Assembly (NCBI RefSeq): GCF_009939295.1
Contig: NZ_WVIC01000009.1
Location: forward strand, 21,234 to 85,233
Source of the DNA: Petrachloros mirabilis ULC683
GTDB taxonomy: Bacteria; Cyanobacteriota; Cyanobacteriia; Thermosynechococcales; Thermosynechococcaceae
Direction of reading: 5' to 3'
DNA length: 64,000 nt
In this document: piece by piece, positions 63,299 through 64,000 of the stretch
Layout: the number at the start of each line of letters is the position of its first letter
Numbering within the stretch: the first letter of the stretch is position 1
Position numbers and translations under genes: made by a program
Notes under the pieces: generated by a model
The model's input: the letters and a program-made list of their open reading frames with translations, nothing else
What the model was told of the DNA's origin: nothing
The model's database searches: none

Positions 63299-64000
63299 AT
63301 GTTTGATAACACCTGCAAATTTTTAGCAGAGAGCTTTTCCGAAGATTTCGCGGCTTGGCTATTGGGTGAGTCGATAACACTCACTCAGCTCAGTCCCGCC
63401 GAGCTTTCCCTCGAACCCATCCGAGCGGATGCCTTGATCTTACTGAAATCCGCAAATACGGTACTGCACCTCGAATTTCAAACGGAACCAGACCCGACGA
63501 TGGCTTTTCGGATGGTAGACTATCGTTTGCGCGTGTTTCGACGGTTTCCAAAGACACAAATGCGGCAAGTGGTTATTTACTTGACTCGCTCAACATCTGA
63601 GTTGGTTTATCAGACCAGGTTTGAAATTCCAGGGACTTCTCACCGGTTTGAGGTAATTCGGCTTTGGGAACAACCCACTCAGCCCTTTCTGGAAGCATCA
63701 GGGTTACTGCCCTTGGCCATTCTCACCCAAACCACTGATGCGGCTCAAACCTTGCAACAGGTGGCTACCCGAATAGAAGCAATTCCAGAATTGAGGACAC
63801 AAAGTAATGTAGCGGCATCCGCTGCAATTTTGGCGGGGTTACTATTGGAACAAGAGCTCATCAACCAAGTGCTGCGGAGAGAGATTATGCAACAGTCAGT
63901 CATTTACCAGGAGTGGCGGGAAGAATTTCTGCGAGAAGGACGACAAGAAGGACGACAAGAAGGACGACAAGAAGGACGACAAGAAGGACGACAAGAAGGA
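63299..64000 (+). CDS. Rpn/PD-(D/E)XK-type transposase-like protein, 3' end beyond the window
   Basis: The frame starts at the ATG at 63299 and is still open at 64000 after 234 codons. Segments LSPAELSLEPIRADALILLKSANTVLHLEFQTEPDPTMAFRMVDYRLRVFRRF and QVVIYL match the Rpn (recombination-promoting nuclease/putative transposase) family common in cyanobacteria. The visible part ends in an EGRQ tandem repeat. The family usually continues with a DUF4351-type tail; that lies outside. Confidence 0.85.
   Translation, partial: MFDNTCKFLAESFSEDFAAWLLGESITLTQLSPAELSLEPIRADALILLKSANTVLHLEFQTEPDPTMAFRMVDYRLRVFRRFPKTQMRQVVIYLTRSTSELVYQTRFEIPGTSHRFEVIRLWEQPTQPFLEASGLLPLAILTQTTDAAQTLQQVATRIEAIPELRTQSNVAASAAILAGLLLEQELINQVLRREIMQQSVIYQEWREEFLREGRQEGRQEGRQEGRQEGRQEG
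63935..64000 (+). repeat. 12-bp tandem repeat encoding EGRQ
   Basis: GAAGGACGACAA is repeated five times and then half a unit up to the window edge. It encodes EGRQ repeats in the Rpn-family gene. The total copy number cannot be known from this window. Confidence 0.92.

Noticed and set aside
63935..64000. Regular repeat as a CRISPR array
   Set aside because: Units of 12 bp with no spacers and an open frame through them; a coding tandem repeat.

Overview
The window is from a phycoerythrin-producing cyanobacterium. It carries phycoerythrin subunits, linkers and bilin lyases, phycoerythrobilin synthesis (pebA, pebB), a cyanobacterial NDH-1 subunit (ndhH), the dark-operative protochlorophyllide reductase subunit chlB, a four-ACT aspartate kinase, squalene-hopene cyclase and cofG. 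GCGATCGC-type (HIP1) octamers are scattered throughout. The genus cannot be fixed from sequence alone.

Layout. 1-3.7 kb: 3' end of a type IIA topoisomerase A subunit, a small membrane protein and squalene-hopene cyclase. 4.1-20.4 kb: a compact phycoerythrin supercluster. It holds cpeBA, the lyases cpeY and cpeZ, a cpeF-like HEAT protein, pebAB, two CpcS/CpeS-family lyases, a divergent phycobiliprotein-like protein translationally coupled to a HEAT protein, the linkers cpeC and cpeD, then cpeS, cpeT and the activator cpeR. Together these genes make the bilin, attach it, build the rod and probably activate cpeBA. A higBA toxin-antitoxin module, a DUF29 gene, pentapeptide-repeat genes and short mobile repeats are interleaved. 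20.5-43.4 kb: mostly housekeeping or conserved cyanobacterial genes (ndhH, sfsA, a DUF389 protein, a CPA2 antiporter, YbjQ-like proteins, a radical SAM enzyme plus glycosyltransferase, M3 peptidase, a DnaJ-domain protein, cofG, ftsEX, a WecG/TagA transferase). Small toxin-antitoxin-like pairs are mixed in. 43.5-46.6 kb: a scrambled accessory patch with a chimeric partial duplication of sequence that recurs at 49.2-53.2 kb, a decayed plasmid- or phage-like gene and a second higBA module. 46.8-56.8 kb: TPR and SPFH proteins, then an apparent 5-oxoproline locus (D-glutamate-cyclase-family protein, a soluble ligand-binding sensor-like protein, and a fused 5-oxoprolinase/hydantoinase). 56.9-64 kb: pentapeptide protein, lysC, an AbrB-like protein, hflX, chlB and a truncated Rpn-family gene at the window edge.

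Three families of short dispersed repeats were recognised by eye. R1 is about 108 bp with 10-bp inverted ends. R2 is about 170-176 bp, G/C-tract rich, with GCTACCGTGTACACAC-type ends. R3 is about 58 bp and hairpin-forming. One R2 copy sits inside an R1 copy and is flanked by an 8-bp duplication, direct evidence of transposition. Two genes (the first higB and hflX) appear to lack a canonical start codon at their conserved N-termini. No tRNA, rRNA or CRISPR array was recognised.
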